DNA of 64,000 nucleotides from NCBI RefSeq assembly GCF_015732155.1, contig NZ_WIQK01000001.1:282501-346500 (forward strand), written 5' to 3'. The stretch is from Pectinatus sottacetonis. Lineage in GTDB: Bacteria > Bacillota > Negativicutes > Selenomonadales > Selenomonadaceae. This document shows, piece by piece, positions 39,025-49,523 of this stretch. The translations under genes and the position numbers were made by a program. Position 1 is the stretch's first letter. Each line of letters starts with the position of its first letter. The notes beneath the pieces are model-generated. The model had not been told where the DNA came from and made no database searches. It saw only the letters and a list, made by a program, of their open reading frames with translations.

Positions 39025-39075
39025 TAAAACAATACGCAGTATCATCCATTAATTTCAACAAATGATACTGCGTAT
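39025..39075 (-). terminator. Terminator after the MsrA-like gene
   Basis: Perfect 14-bp inverted repeat ATACGCAGTATCAT (39032-39045) with 39062-39075, nine bases after the stop codon, followed on the minus strand by TGTTTTAAA. The T run is modest. Confidence 0.75.
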
Positions 39076-39083
39076 ATGGTAGT

Positions 39084-39653
39084 TCATCTCATAATAATAT
39101 CCAGTTCCCGCAACCGCATAAAATCAATAAAAGTCTTCGTTGTAGGATTTTTTCTCAAATAATGTTGATGCTGCTCTTCTGCCAGACAAAAATTTTCCAG
39201 AGGAACAGCCTGTACATAGCACCTGCGATATGCTTTTGCCCCTGATGGATCATTCATTGTGACATTAGCTGTCGTCACGGCTGGTGCTTTTCCTTTTGAT
39301 GCTATAAAGTTCATATATAATTCAACAATCGGCTGATCTTCATAATCGCAATAATATACACCATTTTGATACATCTGTCCCTCACATTCACCTTGCTTAT
39401 TCTTACTATAAGGATCAATAATGGTAAATAAAATATCCATCAATGTTGATAGATCAATCTTCTTGGGGTTATAGTCAATCCTTATTCCCATAACAGCCTG
39501 AATATTTCCCTTAATGACACTTTCGTATGAAGGAGCTTCATTATCTGTGTTTATATATCCTACAGCTGTACTAGTTACACCTTTTATACGTGAAAAAACT
39601 TCCTGTAACTCGTGAAAATCCCCGCCGGAAAAATAAATTGTCTTAGTAAACAT
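39084..39653 (-). CDS. MsrA-like protein lacking the catalytic cysteine
   Basis: 189 aa with the methionine-S-sulfoxide reductase A fold pattern: FSGGDFHELQEVF, GVTSTAVGY, PSYESVIKGN, IDPYSKNKQG, and EEQHQHYLRKNP near the end. The nucleophile motif GCFWxxE is GDFHELQ: Cys becomes Asp12 (codon 39618-39620) and Trp becomes His14. The acid-catalyst region (GHAE in the family) is also changed. Ordinary MsrA activity is therefore unlikely. It follows meaB by 51 bp with no terminator and probably belongs to the B12-controlled mutase transcript. Function unknown. Confidence 0.85.
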   Translation of the reverse strand: MFTKTIYFSGGDFHELQEVFSRIKGVTSTAVGYINTDNEAPSYESVIKGNIQAVMGIRIDYNPKKIDLSTLMDILFTIIDPYSKNKQGECEGQMYQNGVYYCDYEDQPIVELYMNFIASKGKAPAVTTANVTMNDPSGAKAYRRCYVQAVPLENFCLAEEQHQHYLRKNPTTKTFIDFMRLRELDIIMR

Positions 39654-39704
39654 TATCTCACCTCCCGCTTAAATTATTCAACAATATAAAAATATATACT
39701 TTTT

Positions 39705-40886
39705 TTACTTTGTCGGCTCAAATAAATCAACACGACGCTTAGCAGCTCTTTCAACATCAAACAATCTTATAAGCTCACCTACAGCTTGAGTCGGTGAAAT
39801 TTTTCCTGCCAGTACAGCATTGCGTACCTCAGGCATACGCCCCGTTATCACTGGATCATCAAAAAACAAATTATGAAGGTGTTCATCTATCATACTGTGA
39901 ACCCAGTCAAGCAGCTGATTATCACGCCTGCGTTGAAAAGATCCCTTCTGCTTGGTTACCTTTACAAATATTTTTATTACATCCCATAATTCAGTTAGAC
40001 CAGTTTTTTTCAACGCTGAACAAAGGTATGCATGGGTTTCCCAACCTTCAGTTGCCGGTCTAATGTATTCGATCATTCTTTCATATTCACCACGTGATAC
40101 CTTGGCCCGTAAAAGATTATCTCCATCAGCCTTATTGATTACTATCGCATCTGCCAATTCCATTATTCCTTTTTTTATCCCTTGCAGTTCATCTCCTGCA
40201 CCAGTCAATACAACCAGCATAAAAAAATCGACCATTGATCTCACAGTAATTTCCGACTGTCCAACACCAACTGTTTCAATAATAATAGTATCATAACCCG
40301 CGGCTTCACACATAAGCATAGTTTCCCGGCTTTTTCTGGCAACTCCGCCTAATGTGCCTCCCGCTGGAGATGGTCTTATAAAGGCACTAGGGTTACGCGA
40401 TAAAGTACCCATCCGCGTCTTATCCCCCAATATTGATCCCTTAGTAACTGAACTTGTAGGATCAACAGTAAGTACTGCCACCTTATGTCCACTATCACAT
40501 AGCATATTACCAAAAGTTTCTATTATCGTACTTTTTCCTGCACCTGGAACACCTGTTACACCTATACGCAGTGCCTTACCTGTCCGTGGCAAAAGTTTTT
40601 GCAAAACTTGTTGCGACTTAGAAAAATGCGCGGGATTATTACTTTCAATCAATGTAATGGCCCGTGATAAAATCATACGGTTTCCCTCTGAAACTCCTTT
40701 TACATAATCATCTACTTCCATTTTTCTTCTGCATATAGGTTTTCTCCGGCCTTTAGCGTATTCAGGATTAAGATTACCAACCGTTGTATCTTTTATTCCA
40801 TTGATACCATCCATCACGCTACAGGCAAAAGCATCATCCTTTTCATCAGGTGCCCAATCGGGCTTAAAACTTTTATATTCAGCCAT
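39705..40886 (-). CDS. meaB: Methylmalonyl-CoA mutase-associated GTPase MeaB
   Basis: G-protein chaperone that loads and protects adenosylcobalamin in methylmalonyl-CoA mutase. 393 aa, longer than the usual ~330 because of a ~60-residue N-terminal extension. P-loop GVTGVPGAGKST at about 109-120, then the TVDPTSSVTKGSILGDKTRM and ETVGVGQSE family motifs and NKAD. It starts 4 bp after mutB. Confidence 0.96.
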   Translation of the reverse strand: MAEYKSFKPDWAPDEKDDAFACSVMDGINGIKDTTVGNLNPEYAKGRRKPICRRKMEVDDYVKGVSEGNRMILSRAITLIESNNPAHFSKSQQVLQKLLPRTGKALRIGVTGVPGAGKSTIIETFGNMLCDSGHKVAVLTVDPTSSVTKGSILGDKTRMGTLSRNPSAFIRPSPAGGTLGGVARKSRETMLMCEAAGYDTIIIETVGVGQSEITVRSMVDFFMLVVLTGAGDELQGIKKGIMELADAIVINKADGDNLLRAKVSRGEYERMIEYIRPATEGWETHAYLCSALKKTGLTELWDVIKIFVKVTKQKGSFQRRRDNQLLDWVHSMIDEHLHNLFFDDPVITGRMPEVRNAVLAGKISPTQAVGELIRLFDVERAAKRRVDLFEPTK

Positions 40887-40890
40887 AATA

Positions 40891-43089
40891 TCATCCCTCG
40901 GCTAATTCTTCCTTAGCATCATTAATTAAAATTGTTAATAATTTTATTCCTGCTTCGGGAATATTTGTTCCTGGTGCAAAAATTGCCACAGCACCATGTT
41001 CATAAAGGAAATCATAATCCTGTACAGGAATTACACCGCCAATGGCAACTAATATATCTTCACGTCCTAATTTCTTTAAGTCTTCTACCAGCTCTGGCAA
41101 TAATGTTTTATGTCCCGCAGCCAAAGAACTAAAACCTACCATATGCACATCATTATCAACAGCATCCTGCGCTGTTTCTTCAGGTGTCTGAAATAACGGG
41201 CCTACATCTACATCCCAGCCCATGTCAGCAAATGATGAAGCGATAACTTTTTGTCCTCTGTCATGACCGTCCTGCCCCATTTTAGCTACAAAAATACGCG
41301 GCCGACGACCAGTGAGCTTCTCAAATTCATCTGCCATATGCCGAGCTTTATTAAGTTCAGTCTTATCGGTAAATTCAGAGGAATAAACTCCCGAAATAGT
41401 ATGGATAACCGCATTAAATCTACCAGAAACTTTTTCCACAGCATCAGATATCTCACCTAATGAAGCATGTGCTCTAGCAGCATTTACTGCTAATTCCAAC
41501 AGGTTACCATTTTTACGCGATTCAGCAGCATTCGTCAAAGCTTCAAGACAACTGCGCACTTCATCATCATTACGTTCTGCACGTAATTTCTTTAATCGTT
41601 CAATCTGTGAATTACGAACAGCCGTATTATCAATTGCCAGGATCTGCAACGGATCTTCTTTTTCCAAACGATATTTGTTAAGTCCAACAATAGTTTCATT
41701 GCCTGAATCTATCTGTGCCTGGCGGCGGGCAGCGGCTTCTTCTATACGCATCTTAGGCAAACCTGTAGATATTGCCTTAGCCATACCACCTAATGCTTCT
41801 ACTTCTTGGATATGAGCCCATGCACGACGAATTATTTCATCAGTGAGTGCTTCTACATAATAAGAACCACCCCATGGATCAATTATTTTACATACTCGTG
41901 TTTCATCCTGGATATAAAGCTGTGTATTACGAGCTATACGCGCTGAAAAATCTGTAGGCAATGCTATTGCTTCATCAAGAGCATTCGTGTGCAATGACTG
42001 TGTATGACCAAGAGCCGCTCCCATTGCTTCCATACAGGTTCTCGATATGTTATTAAACGGGTCTTGTGCTGTAAGTGACCAGCCTGAAGTCTGGCAATGT
42101 GTACGAAGTGCCATTGATTTATTGTTTTCTGCACCAAACGATTTTACTATTTTCGCCCAGAGAACACGTGCGGCACGCATTTTTGCCACTTCCATAAAAT
42201 AATTTTTTCCTATTGCCCAGAAAAATGATAAACGCTTAGCAAAAGAGTCTATAGGCAATCCTGCATTAACACCTGTCCTTATATATTCAAGTCCATCTGC
42301 CAGAGTATATCCCAGTTCAATATCAGCAGTAGCACCTGCTTCCTGCATATGATAACCTGATATGGATATACTGTTAAACTTAGGCATATATTTTGTTGTA
42401 TATTCAAATATATCACCTATTATGCGCATAGACATTTCCGGAGGATAAATATAAGTATTACGAACCATAAATTCTTTCAAAATATCATTTTGAATTGTTC
42501 CAGCCATAACTTTCTTATCTACACCCTGTTCTTCTCCTGATAGAATGTAGAAAGCCATTATCGGCAGCACAGCTCCATTCATTGTCATTGATACTGACAT
42601 TTGATCAAGTGGAATCCCACTGAATAGTATACGCATGTCCAAAATGGAGTCAATAGCAACACCAGCTTTACCTACATCACCCAATACACGAGGATTATCA
42701 GAATCATAACCGCGATGTGTCGGTAAATCAAATGCTATAGACAATCCTTTTTGTCCTGCTGCCAAGTTGCGGCGATAAAATGCATTTGATTCTTCTGCTG
42801 TAGAAAACCCAGCATACTGGCGTACTGTCCATGGACGAAATACATACATTGTGGAATATGGACCTCTCAGGCATGGAGGAATACCACTGGCAAAATCCAG
42901 ATGGTTCATATGTGCATACTCATCAAAATTGTACATTGGCTTTACAGGAATATGTTCCATTGTTTTGCCAATTAAATCATCATATTTCATGCCTGTTTCT
43001 TTTTCTAAACGTTCTTTCCATTCTTTTTCCGAATGGGATGGTATGTCATTAATTTTTATTTTGCTAAAATCAGGATTTTGAAAAGACAT
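40891..43089 (-). CDS. mutB: Methylmalonyl-CoA mutase, large catalytic (alpha) subunit
   Basis: Adenosylcobalamin-dependent interconversion of succinyl-CoA and methylmalonyl-CoA, the carbon rearrangement on the way to propionate. 732 aa. An N-terminal TIM barrel (with [14 protein letters not shown] and [12 protein letters not shown]) is followed by a C-terminal B12-binding domain from about residue 600, with the cobalt-ligand motif DGHDRG (His near 610), then SSLAAGH and IGGVIP. The start codon overlaps the mutA stop. Confidence 0.97.
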   Translation of the reverse strand: MSFQNPDFSKIKINDIPSHSEKEWKERLEKETGMKYDDLIGKTMEHIPVKPMYNFDEYAHMNHLDFASGIPPCLRGPYSTMYVFRPWTVRQYAGFSTAEESNAFYRRNLAAGQKGLSIAFDLPTHRGYDSDNPRVLGDVGKAGVAIDSILDMRILFSGIPLDQMSVSMTMNGAVLPIMAFYILSGEEQGVDKKVMAGTIQNDILKEFMVRNTYIYPPEMSMRIIGDIFEYTTKYMPKFNSISISGYHMQEAGATADIELGYTLADGLEYIRTGVNAGLPIDSFAKRLSFFWAIGKNYFMEVAKMRAARVLWAKIVKSFGAENNKSMALRTHCQTSGWSLTAQDPFNNISRTCMEAMGAALGHTQSLHTNALDEAIALPTDFSARIARNTQLYIQDETRVCKIIDPWGGSYYVEALTDEIIRRAWAHIQEVEALGGMAKAISTGLPKMRIEEAAARRQAQIDSGNETIVGLNKYRLEKEDPLQILAIDNTAVRNSQIERLKKLRAERNDDEVRSCLEALTNAAESRKNGNLLELAVNAARAHASLGEISDAVEKVSGRFNAVIHTISGVYSSEFTDKTELNKARHMADEFEKLTGRRPRIFVAKMGQDGHDRGQKVIASSFADMGWDVDVGPLFQTPEETAQDAVDNDVHMVGFSSLAAGHKTLLPELVEDLKKLGREDILVAIGGVIPVQDYDFLYEHGAVAIFAPGTNIPEAGIKLLTILINDAKEELAEG

Positions 43090-45296
43090 TATTCAACCAT
43101 ACCTTTCTTTTTTTGCAAAAACTGTAAAATTTTATAACAATTTGCTCTGACTGAAATAAAATCATCCACGCCAGCTTTTCGATATACAGGTTCTAAATCC
43201 TTAGGAGCAGCGCCAGCTAAATAGAGTTCAGCATCCGGCAGAGCCTTTTTCAGTTTAGGCGCTAATTCTGGCACAATTTCCGGATATGTTTTGTCTGAAG
43301 AACATATAACAACAACATCTGCTCCTGACTCTTTAGCCGCTTCAACTGCCTCATCTGTTGTCTTAAAGCCATTGTTTGAAAGGACATCAAATGCCCCTAC
43401 TTGCAAAAAACTGGTAGAAAAATCTGCTCTGGCTTTATGTTGCGGTATCGGCCCCATATTCGCTAAAAACACTTTGACATTATCATTATTTCTTTCTTTA
43501 TAATTTTCTGTTACCTTACGCAAAGCTTCATATCTTTCACTCCAACGGTGCGGCATTATTACTTCTATATTTTCACTTACACCATCATATCTCGTATTAA
43601 GCGCTTTACGTATTTCAGCAATAGTTGCCCCAGATTTTACTGCCTCTATAGCTGAATCAACCAAATTTTTCTGTGATATATCAGCTAGTTTACTTAGCTT
43701 TTCCTGCTTAAATACTTCATCAATATCACTCAAATATTCGTTAATTTCATCTGTACGTTGCTTTTTAAGGGCAACTGTATCTTCCGGACGTTTATCAATC
43801 AGTTTTTCTGTCATATTAGGATACATATTATTCCCAACAATACGATCTTTACGAAATTCTGCATTTTTGAATCTTGATTGCAATACTTCAGCGATCTGAG
43901 TCTGCGGATATCCTTCCTGAAGGGCCTTGATTAATCCACCTTTTTGTTCTATTAATTGAAATTCTGCCCAAATCTTTTCCTTCATCTGTTTTGTCAGACT
44001 TTCAACAGCCCATGAACCACCTGCCGGATCTATCGGTTTTAATAAACCAAACTCTTCTTGAAGCATAATCTGCACATTACGGGCTATACGGCGGGAAAAT
44101 TCATCACCTTTTCTAATAGGTTCATCAAAAGTTGCATTTTCATATGAATCCACCCCTCCAACAACACCAGAAAAAATTTCCGTAGTATTTCTGAGCATAT
44201 TTACATAGGGATCATAAACTGTTTTAAAAAACAATGCCGGTCTGGCATGAATATACATACGCTGATCGTTTTCATCTCCGCCAAATGCTTCTACAATTTT
44301 TGCCCATATAGGACGAACGGCCCTCAATTTTGCTATCTGGATAAAGAAATTAGCACCCATTGAAAAACCAAAACAAATCTTTGATGCCGCTTGCTTAATT
44401 GTCAAACCGCGTTCCTGCATAGCTCTCAAATAAGCTACAGCCATGGATATCGTATATGCCATTTCCTGTACATCATTAGCTCCACCACGACTAAACACAT
44501 CACTTTTTGCCATAATAGTCCGCAAGTCAGGTGTATTTTTATCAGCCCATAACGCACATTGGTACATTTCATCATACAAATCAGTAAGGGCAGTGTAATT
44601 TTTTCCTTGTGCTACCATCTGTCCAATAGGATTCGCGCCTATAAAACCATGCAGTTCTTTCAAATGTTTCCCTGATGCTTGTAATGCCCCTGCAGCCATT
44701 GATAAAATAGGCAGTGCCGATGCACCTGCATAAATATATAACCTATATTTCTTCAGATCAAGACCGTTAAGAATATTATGCATATCAGCAAGTGTAGTTA
44801 TACTACAACCTTCATCACCAACCTTATCGGCATTTTGAGCATCCTCATTCAATATAGTAGCCCTGTCAAGCCTCAAATTATAGATAGTTGATCCCCTGTC
44901 AATTTCATGTTTGAGAAGCTCATTATTTTCCTTCGGCAGAGTTTCATCACATGACTGTGCCACACCCCATGGCTGTCCTACATACCCACTTATACGTGAA
45001 CCACGCATAAAATCATTCATTCCCGGAAAAGAATTTTTGGGTAGGATACTTTCTGTCATAGCCTTGGTATACATAGGTTCAAATGTAATGCCTTCATATG
45101 TTTTCGTATACATTTTCTTATCAAATGGTGCACCCTTTAGCAGCGCAATACAGGCATCTTTCCATTCTTCATAAGTAGGCGGAACAAACTCATCAAATGG
45201 TACTTTAGGAAAATCTGTTTGTTCGTCCGCTTTTTTCAGCATAGCCTTCAAATCAAGACTGCCGCCTTCATCTTGATTTTTTGTTTCTTCTTTCAT
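43089..45296 (-). CDS. mutA: Methylmalonyl-CoA mutase, small (beta) subunit
   Basis: 735 aa from the ATG with GGGAGG upstream; the longest frame begins six codons earlier inside that site. It has the barrel and a degenerate C-terminal B12 domain that lacks the DxHxxG ligand, as expected for the noncatalytic partner of MutB. First gene of mutA-mutB-meaB-msrA-like, preceded by a cobalamin riboswitch and terminator. No methylmalonyl-CoA epimerase or decarboxylase alpha subunit is nearby. Confidence 0.96.
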   Translation of the reverse strand: MKEETKNQDEGGSLDLKAMLKKADEQTDFPKVPFDEFVPPTYEEWKDACIALLKGAPFDKKMYTKTYEGITFEPMYTKAMTESILPKNSFPGMNDFMRGSRISGYVGQPWGVAQSCDETLPKENNELLKHEIDRGSTIYNLRLDRATILNEDAQNADKVGDEGCSITTLADMHNILNGLDLKKYRLYIYAGASALPILSMAAGALQASGKHLKELHGFIGANPIGQMVAQGKNYTALTDLYDEMYQCALWADKNTPDLRTIMAKSDVFSRGGANDVQEMAYTISMAVAYLRAMQERGLTIKQAASKICFGFSMGANFFIQIAKLRAVRPIWAKIVEAFGGDENDQRMYIHARPALFFKTVYDPYVNMLRNTTEIFSGVVGGVDSYENATFDEPIRKGDEFSRRIARNVQIMLQEEFGLLKPIDPAGGSWAVESLTKQMKEKIWAEFQLIEQKGGLIKALQEGYPQTQIAEVLQSRFKNAEFRKDRIVGNNMYPNMTEKLIDKRPEDTVALKKQRTDEINEYLSDIDEVFKQEKLSKLADISQKNLVDSAIEAVKSGATIAEIRKALNTRYDGVSENIEVIMPHRWSERYEALRKVTENYKERNNDNVKVFLANMGPIPQHKARADFSTSFLQVGAFDVLSNNGFKTTDEAVEAAKESGADVVVICSSDKTYPEIVPELAPKLKKALPDAELYLAGAAPKDLEPVYRKAGVDDFISVRANCYKILQFLQKKKGMVE

Positions 45297-45390
45297 CAGA
45301 AACCTCCCTCTCAAAATTACAAAATAAAAAAATCTGTCTGCAAGTTCCAGACAGATGATAAATACTAAGCTTTATAAAATTTAGGCAAAT

Positions 45391-45417
45391 AAAAAACCGG
45401 CTAAAAAACTAAGCCGG
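45391..45417 (-). terminator. Terminator of the cobalamin riboswitch expression platform
   Basis: GC-rich stem CCGGCT (45397-45402) with AGCCGG (45412-45417) and a T6 tail on the minus strand (complement of 45391-45396), about 95 bp upstream of mutA. Its 5' arm includes GGCTTAG (complement of 45409-45415), exactly complementary to CTAAGCC at the B12 box (complement of 45534-45540), giving a 7-bp antiterminator candidate. Confidence 0.85.
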
Positions 45418-45474
45418 AGAAATAACTATGTAAAATTTTATATGCACAGTAAAAATCTCCTCCCTATCGCTCGC

Positions 45475-45672
45475 AGGTATAAGCATCAATAAGTTCTGAT
45501 GCTAACGGTGATGTTAAAACAGGCAGTTCTCCTGGCTTAGACTCATTGTATTTTCAAGCCTTCCCAAAGCATCAGCTTCAGTGGCATAGTTTGAAAAACT
45601 CATCTTTACAGTGGCGGGACCGCTTCGGCTTATACCGAATTCCCTATTAAGTCCTAATAGACACCTGTTTTC
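45475..45672 (-). promoter_or_regulatory. Cobalamin riboswitch
   Basis: On the minus strand the conserved blocks occur in order: GGGAATTCGGT, CCGAAGCGGTCCCGCCACTGT (split near 45600-45640), GCCACTG, GGGAAGGC, and the B12 box AAGCCAGGAGAACTGCC (complement of 45522-45538), followed by a closing hairpin (45483-45502). Boundaries are approximate. Adenosylcobalamin is the expected ligand. Read with the terminator at 45391-45417, ligand binding should hide CTAAGCC and let the terminator form, switching mutA off. Confidence 0.93.
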
Positions 45673-45695
45673 CTCTATATTCTATTTTCATGTTA

Positions 45696-45724
45696 ATATT
45701 AACCGGATTTATTGTATTTGTCAA
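45696..45724 (-). promoter_or_regulatory. Promoter of the mutA leader
   Basis: Minus-strand TTGACA (complement of 45719-45724), 17 bp, TAATAT (complement of 45696-45701), about 25 bp before the riboswitch begins. Confidence 0.7.
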
Positions 45725-45835
45725 CTATACTTTTTTAGATATTTTTTAATATGACACAGTTATTATGAAAATTATAACATAATGTTTTTTTAATTAATAC
45801 TTTTTAAATTTTTATTATATTTTTTTACATATAGA

Positions 45836-45877
45836 AAAATATAAAAGCCCCATATCTTTTTTAGATACAGGGCTTTT
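45836..45877 (-). terminator. Terminator after rplL
   Basis: Stem AAAAGCCC (45843-45850) with GGGCTTTT (45870-45877), plus an inner TATC/GATA pairing. The minus-strand tail is ATATTTTTC. It ends the ribosomal protein operon; rpoB does not follow. Confidence 0.85.
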
Positions 45878-45898
45878 TTAACCGAGCTGTAAAATAAT

Positions 45899-46267
45899 TT
45901 ATTTTACTTCTACAGTTGCGCCGGCTTCTTCTAATTTGCCTTTAATATCAGCAGCTTCATCTTTAGAAACTTTTTCTTTGATAGGAGCAGGTGCACCATC
46001 AACTAAAGCTTTAGCTTCTTTTAAGCCAAGACCTGTAATGGCACGTACAGCTTTAATTACATTGATTTTGCTAGCACCAATTGATGCAAGAACTACATCA
46101 AATTCAGTTTTTTCTTCAGCAGCAGCACCACCGGCAGCGGGAGCAGCTGCAACAGCAACAGGAGCAGCTGCACTAACACCAAATTTGTCTTCCATAGCTT
46201 TTACGAGTTCAGATAATTCAAGAACAGTCATTTCTTCAATGGCCTGCATTATTTCTTCTTTAGTCAT
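45899..46267 (-). CDS. rplL: 50S ribosomal protein L7/L12
   Basis: 122 aa. Stalk protein that recruits translation factors. N-terminal dimerisation domain ([12 protein letters not shown]), an Ala-rich hinge at about 36-52, and the conserved C-terminal domain with [20 protein letters not shown]. The start is the ATG 8 bases after GGAGG; the longest frame adds five codons. Usual length. Read from the L10 leader. Confidence 0.98.
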   Translation of the reverse strand: MTKEEIMQAIEEMTVLELSELVKAMEDKFGVSAAAPVAVAAAPAAGGAAAEEKTEFDVVLASIGASKINVIKAVRAITGLGLKEAKALVDGAPAPIKEKVSKDEAADIKGKLEEAGATVEVK

Positions 46268-46317
46268 TTTAATATCCTCCATAAGATAATTTTTATTAGT
46301 TTTATATAGTAATCTGC

Positions 46318-46857
46318 TTATGCTGATTCTTTTTGTTTACGAATAGCTTCAAGCACATATACAGCGTTGCGAATAGTTCCTTGAAGTACATTGACCATAC
46401 CGGAAATAGGAGCCTGCATACTGCCAAGCATTTTGGCAATGAGAACTTCGCGAGATGGCAGGGAAGCCAATTCTTTAACTCCAGCTTCATCAATAACTTT
46501 ACCATCAACTACACCAGCTTTAACAGTTAAAACATCTGTTTTTGCTAAGTTATTTTCCTTAATAAAAGCTTCGATTACCTTTGCTGGTGCAACAGGATCT
46601 TCTGCCGAATAAGCAATAGCGGTAGTACCTTCTAAGTAAGGAACCAATTCTTCATATCCCAATTCTTTCACAGCAAAACGCAGCATAGTATTTTTTACTA
46701 CACGGTAAGTAACACCTGCTTCACGCATTTTTGTACGCAGTTGAGTATCCTGTGAAACATTAAGACCTTTATATCCTGTAAGAACAAGACTTTGTATTTT
46801 AGAAAGTTCTTCTTTTAATTCAGCAACAATAGCTTGTTTTTCTGGACGTACTGCCAA
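46318..46857 (-). CDS. rplJ: 50S ribosomal protein L10
   Basis: About 179 aa. Stalk base protein that carries L7/L12 dimers and binds its own mRNA leader. The start is TTG ([15 protein letters not shown] follows), 8 bases after GGAGG; a GTG three codons earlier overlaps the ribosome site. Preceded by the L10 leader RNA. Confidence 0.97.
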   Translation of the reverse strand: MAVRPEKQAIVAELKEELSKIQSLVLTGYKGLNVSQDTQLRTKMREAGVTYRVVKNTMLRFAVKELGYEELVPYLEGTTAIAYSAEDPVAPAKVIEAFIKENNLAKTDVLTVKAGVVDGKVIDEAGVKELASLPSREVLIAKMLGSMQAPISGMVNVLQGTIRNAVYVLEAIRKQKESA

Positions 46858-46879
46858 TGAAAACACCTCCTCTCATACA

Positions 46880-47012
46880 AAACTAAAACAGCCTGCGACA
46901 TTCCTGCCGCAGGCTGAATTTAAGATTATATTAAATACTATATATCAAAAATCCATTTAACCTCGGCAGGCTTATCTATTATACTGCGTCTGCAGCACCT
47001 GCTGTCTTAAGT
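46880..47012 (-). promoter_or_regulatory. Ribosomal protein L10 leader
   Basis: Autoregulatory leader before rplJ. On the minus strand GACAGCAGGTGC and GCCTGCCGAGGT (complement of about 46960-47005) are typical of the L10-binding element. A 9-bp GC-rich hairpin (46889-46897 with 46908-46916) followed by TTTTAGTTTTG acts as the attenuator. Excess L10 should favour termination. Confidence 0.85.
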
Positions 47013-47027
47013 TTTATAAGAATTATA

Positions 47028-47729
47028 TTATTCAGCTTTAGAAGTCTTTATAAGCGGGTTAATGTGAATCCCTGGTCCCATAGTTGCAGCTATAGTAACA
47101 GATTTCATGTACTGTCCTTTTACAGCAGCTGGTTTTACTTTTACAAGTGTATCAAGTAAAATCTGAAGATTCTCTAATAATTTAGCATTATCAAAAGACG
47201 CTTTCCCAATAGGAACATGAATATTTCCCGCTTTATCGGTACGATATTCTATCTTACCTGCTTTGATTTCATTAACAGCTTTAGTTAAATTCATGGTAAC
47301 AGTGCCTAATTTAGGATTAGGCATTAAGCCACGAGGGCCAAGAAGTTTACCCAAGCGACCAACAACTCCCATCATATCAGGTGTTGCTACTGTAACATCA
47401 AAATCAAACCATCCACCCTGAATTTTAGTCACAAATTCATCTGAACCAACAAAATCAGCACCAGCATCTTCTGCTTCCTTAACTTTATCACCCTTAGCAA
47501 AAACTAAAACACGTTTTGCCTTGCCTGTACCATGTGGTAAAACTAAAGCACCGCGTACTTGCTGATCAGCATATTTAGGATCTACCCCTAAATGAATGGC
47601 AGCTTCTATAGTTTCATCGAATTTTGCTGTAGCTGTTTTCTTTACTAAATCAACTGCTTCAGCAGCATCATAAAACTTATCTTCAATAAGTTTTGCTGCA
47701 TCTTGATATTTCTTGCCAAATTTGGCCAT
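47028..47729 (-). CDS. rplA: 50S ribosomal protein L1
   Basis: 233 aa. L1 stalk protein. The start is the ATG of [11 protein letters not shown], with GAAAGGAG upstream; the longest frame adds 14 codons across that site. The conserved signature [21 protein letters not shown] is split by residues 150-180. In order after rplK with 50 bp between. Confidence 0.98.
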   Translation of the reverse strand: MAKFGKKYQDAAKLIEDKFYDAAEAVDLVKKTATAKFDETIEAAIHLGVDPKYADQQVRGALVLPHGTGKAKRVLVFAKGDKVKEAEDAGADFVGSDEFVTKIQGGWFDFDVTVATPDMMGVVGRLGKLLGPRGLMPNPKLGTVTMNLTKAVNEIKAGKIEYRTDKAGNIHVPIGKASFDNAKLLENLQILLDTLVKVKPAAVKGQYMKSVTIAATMGPGIHINPLIKTSKAE

Positions 47730-47781
47730 AAAAAATTCTCCTTTCGTGGTTATAACGGTTTTGCCTCCCACGAGTACAAAA

Positions 47782-48207
47782 TCAATCTACGATTTCAATA
47801 CCCATGCTACGTGCTGTTCCTTCTATGATGCGGGTAGCAGCCTCAATATCAGCAGCGTTTAAGTCAGGCATTTTTGTTTGTGCTATTTCAACAACTTTTG
47901 CACGTGCTAATTTAGCAACTTTTGTTTTATTAGGTTCGCCAGAAGCCTTATCTATGCCAGCAGCTTTTTTTAATAACACAGCAGCTGGCGGCGTCTTAGT
48001 GATAAAAGTAAAGGAACGATCCTCAAACACACTAATTTCAACTGGGATAATAAGTCCAGCCTGCTTTGCGGTGCGTTCGTTAAATTCTTTTACAAAAGCC
48101 ATAATGTTAACCCCGGCCTGTCCTAATGCTGGACCAACTGGAGGAGCTGGAGTAGCTTTACCAGCAGGAACTTGTAACTTTACCATTTTAACAACTTTTT
48201 TCGGCAT
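47782..48207 (-). CDS. rplK: 50S ribosomal protein L11
   Basis: 141 aa, the usual length. [29 protein letters not shown] opens the protein, a proline-rich N-terminal domain that binds the GTPase-associated centre. AGGAGG lies 8 bases before the ATG. Follows nusG by 27 bp. Confidence 0.98.
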   Translation of the reverse strand: MPKKVVKMVKLQVPAGKATPAPPVGPALGQAGVNIMAFVKEFNERTAKQAGLIIPVEISVFEDRSFTFITKTPPAAVLLKKAAGIDKASGEPNKTKVAKLARAKVVEIAQTKMPDLNAADIEAATRIIEGTARSMGIEIVD

Positions 48208-48234
48208 TAATAACACCTCCTTAAACTAAATAGA

Positions 48235-48780
48235 CTATATTTTTTCTATTTGGTCAAAGCCAACTTCAACAGTTGTTTCCCTGCCAAACATATCAATAAT
48301 AACTTTTACTTTAGATTTATTATAATCAATTTCAGTAACGGTAGCCGCAAAATTTTCGAAAGCTCCTGAATTAATATGTACACTTTCTCCTACTTCAATA
48401 TCAAGATGAACCTTGCCTTCACCATTTTCATCACAGGATCCTAAAATTTTCTTGACTTCGCCTTCACTAAGAGGAATAGGTTTAGTCCCAGAGCCAACAA
48501 ACCCCGTTACACCTGGCGTATTCCTAACGACATACCAAGAACGATCACTTACGATCATTTCTACTAATACATACCCAGGGAAAATTTTATGGCTGACCAC
48601 TTTTTCCTTGCCATTTTTCTTTTCAATTTCATTTTCCATGGGAACTACAATTTTAAATATTTCATCTTCCATTCCCATAGAATGAACTTTTCGTTCCAAA
48701 TTAGCCTTTACCTTATTTTCATAACCGGAATAAGTATGAATGACATACCATTTTTTTATATTTTCCGTATCAATGGACAT
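48235..48780 (-). CDS. nusG: Transcription termination/antitermination factor NusG
   Basis: 181 aa. N-terminal NGN domain (KKWYVIHTYSGYENKVKANL, GYVLVEM, NTPGVTGFVG) that binds RNA polymerase and a C-terminal KOW domain (VGESVHINSGAFENFAATV). Ordinary length, no inserted domain. GGAGG is 8 bases upstream of the ATG. Between secE and rplK as in most bacteria. Confidence 0.98.
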   Translation of the reverse strand: MSIDTENIKKWYVIHTYSGYENKVKANLERKVHSMGMEDEIFKIVVPMENEIEKKNGKEKVVSHKIFPGYVLVEMIVSDRSWYVVRNTPGVTGFVGSGTKPIPLSEGEVKKILGSCDENGEGKVHLDIEVGESVHINSGAFENFAATVTEIDYNKSKVKVIIDMFGRETTVEVGFDQIEKI

Positions 48781-48800
48781 TCATTACACCTCCCCGGCAC

Positions 48801-49025
48801 TTAACGTAAAATCAATTCCAAAACTCTGGCAAAAAAATTATCACATATCCAGATGAGAGCACAAACAAATATCACTGCGATAAATACAACGGCTGTATAA
48901 GAAGACAATTCTTTACGAGTTGGCCAAACCACTTTCTTCATTTCAAACATGACGCCATTTAAAAATTCTTTTAAATTAAAGCTATGATTCTTTTTTTCTT
49001 CAGTTGTCATTTTCTCATCAGCCAA
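48801..49025 (-). CDS. secE: Preprotein translocase subunit SecE
   Basis: 74 aa, the short single-helix form of Gram-positive lineages. The conserved EMKKVVWPTRKEL amphipathic helix precedes one membrane helix (about 46-66). The TTG start has AGGATGTG upstream; an ATG five codons later lacks a ribosome site. Confidence 0.95.
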   Translation of the reverse strand: MADEKMTTEEKKNHSFNLKEFLNGVMFEMKKVVWPTRKELSSYTAVVFIAVIFVCALIWICDNFFARVLELILR

Positions 49026-49142
49026 GTTTATTCACATCCTAAAATAAATACATTGTAAAACGCTTCATCTTTATTAGCAGTTATATTATCTGCCAAATTA
49101 AGGCCGTCGCACAGTACCGTAAGCTGCAAATAAAACAATAAA

Positions 49143-49292
49143 TTATTTTGTTTCTTTATGTAATGTATGTTTCTTGCAGAACTTACAATATTTATTCATT
49201 TCCAATCTATCCGGATCATTCTTTTTGTTTTTATTGGTTTGATAGTTACGCTGTTTGCAAACAGTACAAGCCAAAGTAACAGCATTACGCAT
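49143..49292 (-). CDS. rpmG: 50S ribosomal protein L33
   Basis: 49 aa, beginning [17 protein letters not shown]. Two CxxC pairs (Cys9/12 and Cys36/39) mark the zinc-binding form. AAGGAGTG lies 8 bases before the ATG. First gene of rpmG-secE-nusG-rplKAJL, the usual Firmicutes position. Confidence 0.96.
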   Translation of the reverse strand: MRNAVTLACTVCKQRNYQTNKNKKNDPDRLEMNKYCKFCKKHTLHKETK

Positions 49293-49413
49293 TCTTCATG
49301 CACTCCTTAATAAAATAATTCTATTATAGACCACAACCTACATTTTCTTCTGAAAATCAGCGGCTGTATATCTTTGTAAAACAAACTATGGGAAAACCTT
49401 GCCAATATCATAA

Positions 49414-49443
49414 ACTTTACCATATTCACACTGTAACTGTCAA
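49414..49443 (-). promoter_or_regulatory. Promoter of rpmG-secE-nusG
   Basis: Minus-strand TTGACA (complement of 49438-49443), 18 bp, TAAAGT (complement of 49414-49419). It lies between the tRNA terminator and rpmG. Confidence 0.6.
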
Positions 49444-49479
49444 TCAAAAACTGGTAATCAAAACCATTATTCCTTATTT

Positions 49480-49511
49480 ACATAAATAAAACCCCCATTG
49501 AAAAGGGGTTA
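49480..49511 (-). terminator. Terminator of the tRNA cluster
   Basis: Stem AACCCC (49490-49495) with GGGGTT (49506-49511), followed on the minus strand by TTATTTATG, 12 bp after tRNA-Met. Confidence 0.7.
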
Positions 49512-49523
49512 CAATTCAGTTCT

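Noticed and set aside
45315-45898. Possible missed small gene between mutA and rplL
   Set aside because: The stretch is fully explained by a cobalamin riboswitch, its terminator and promoter, and the rplL terminator.
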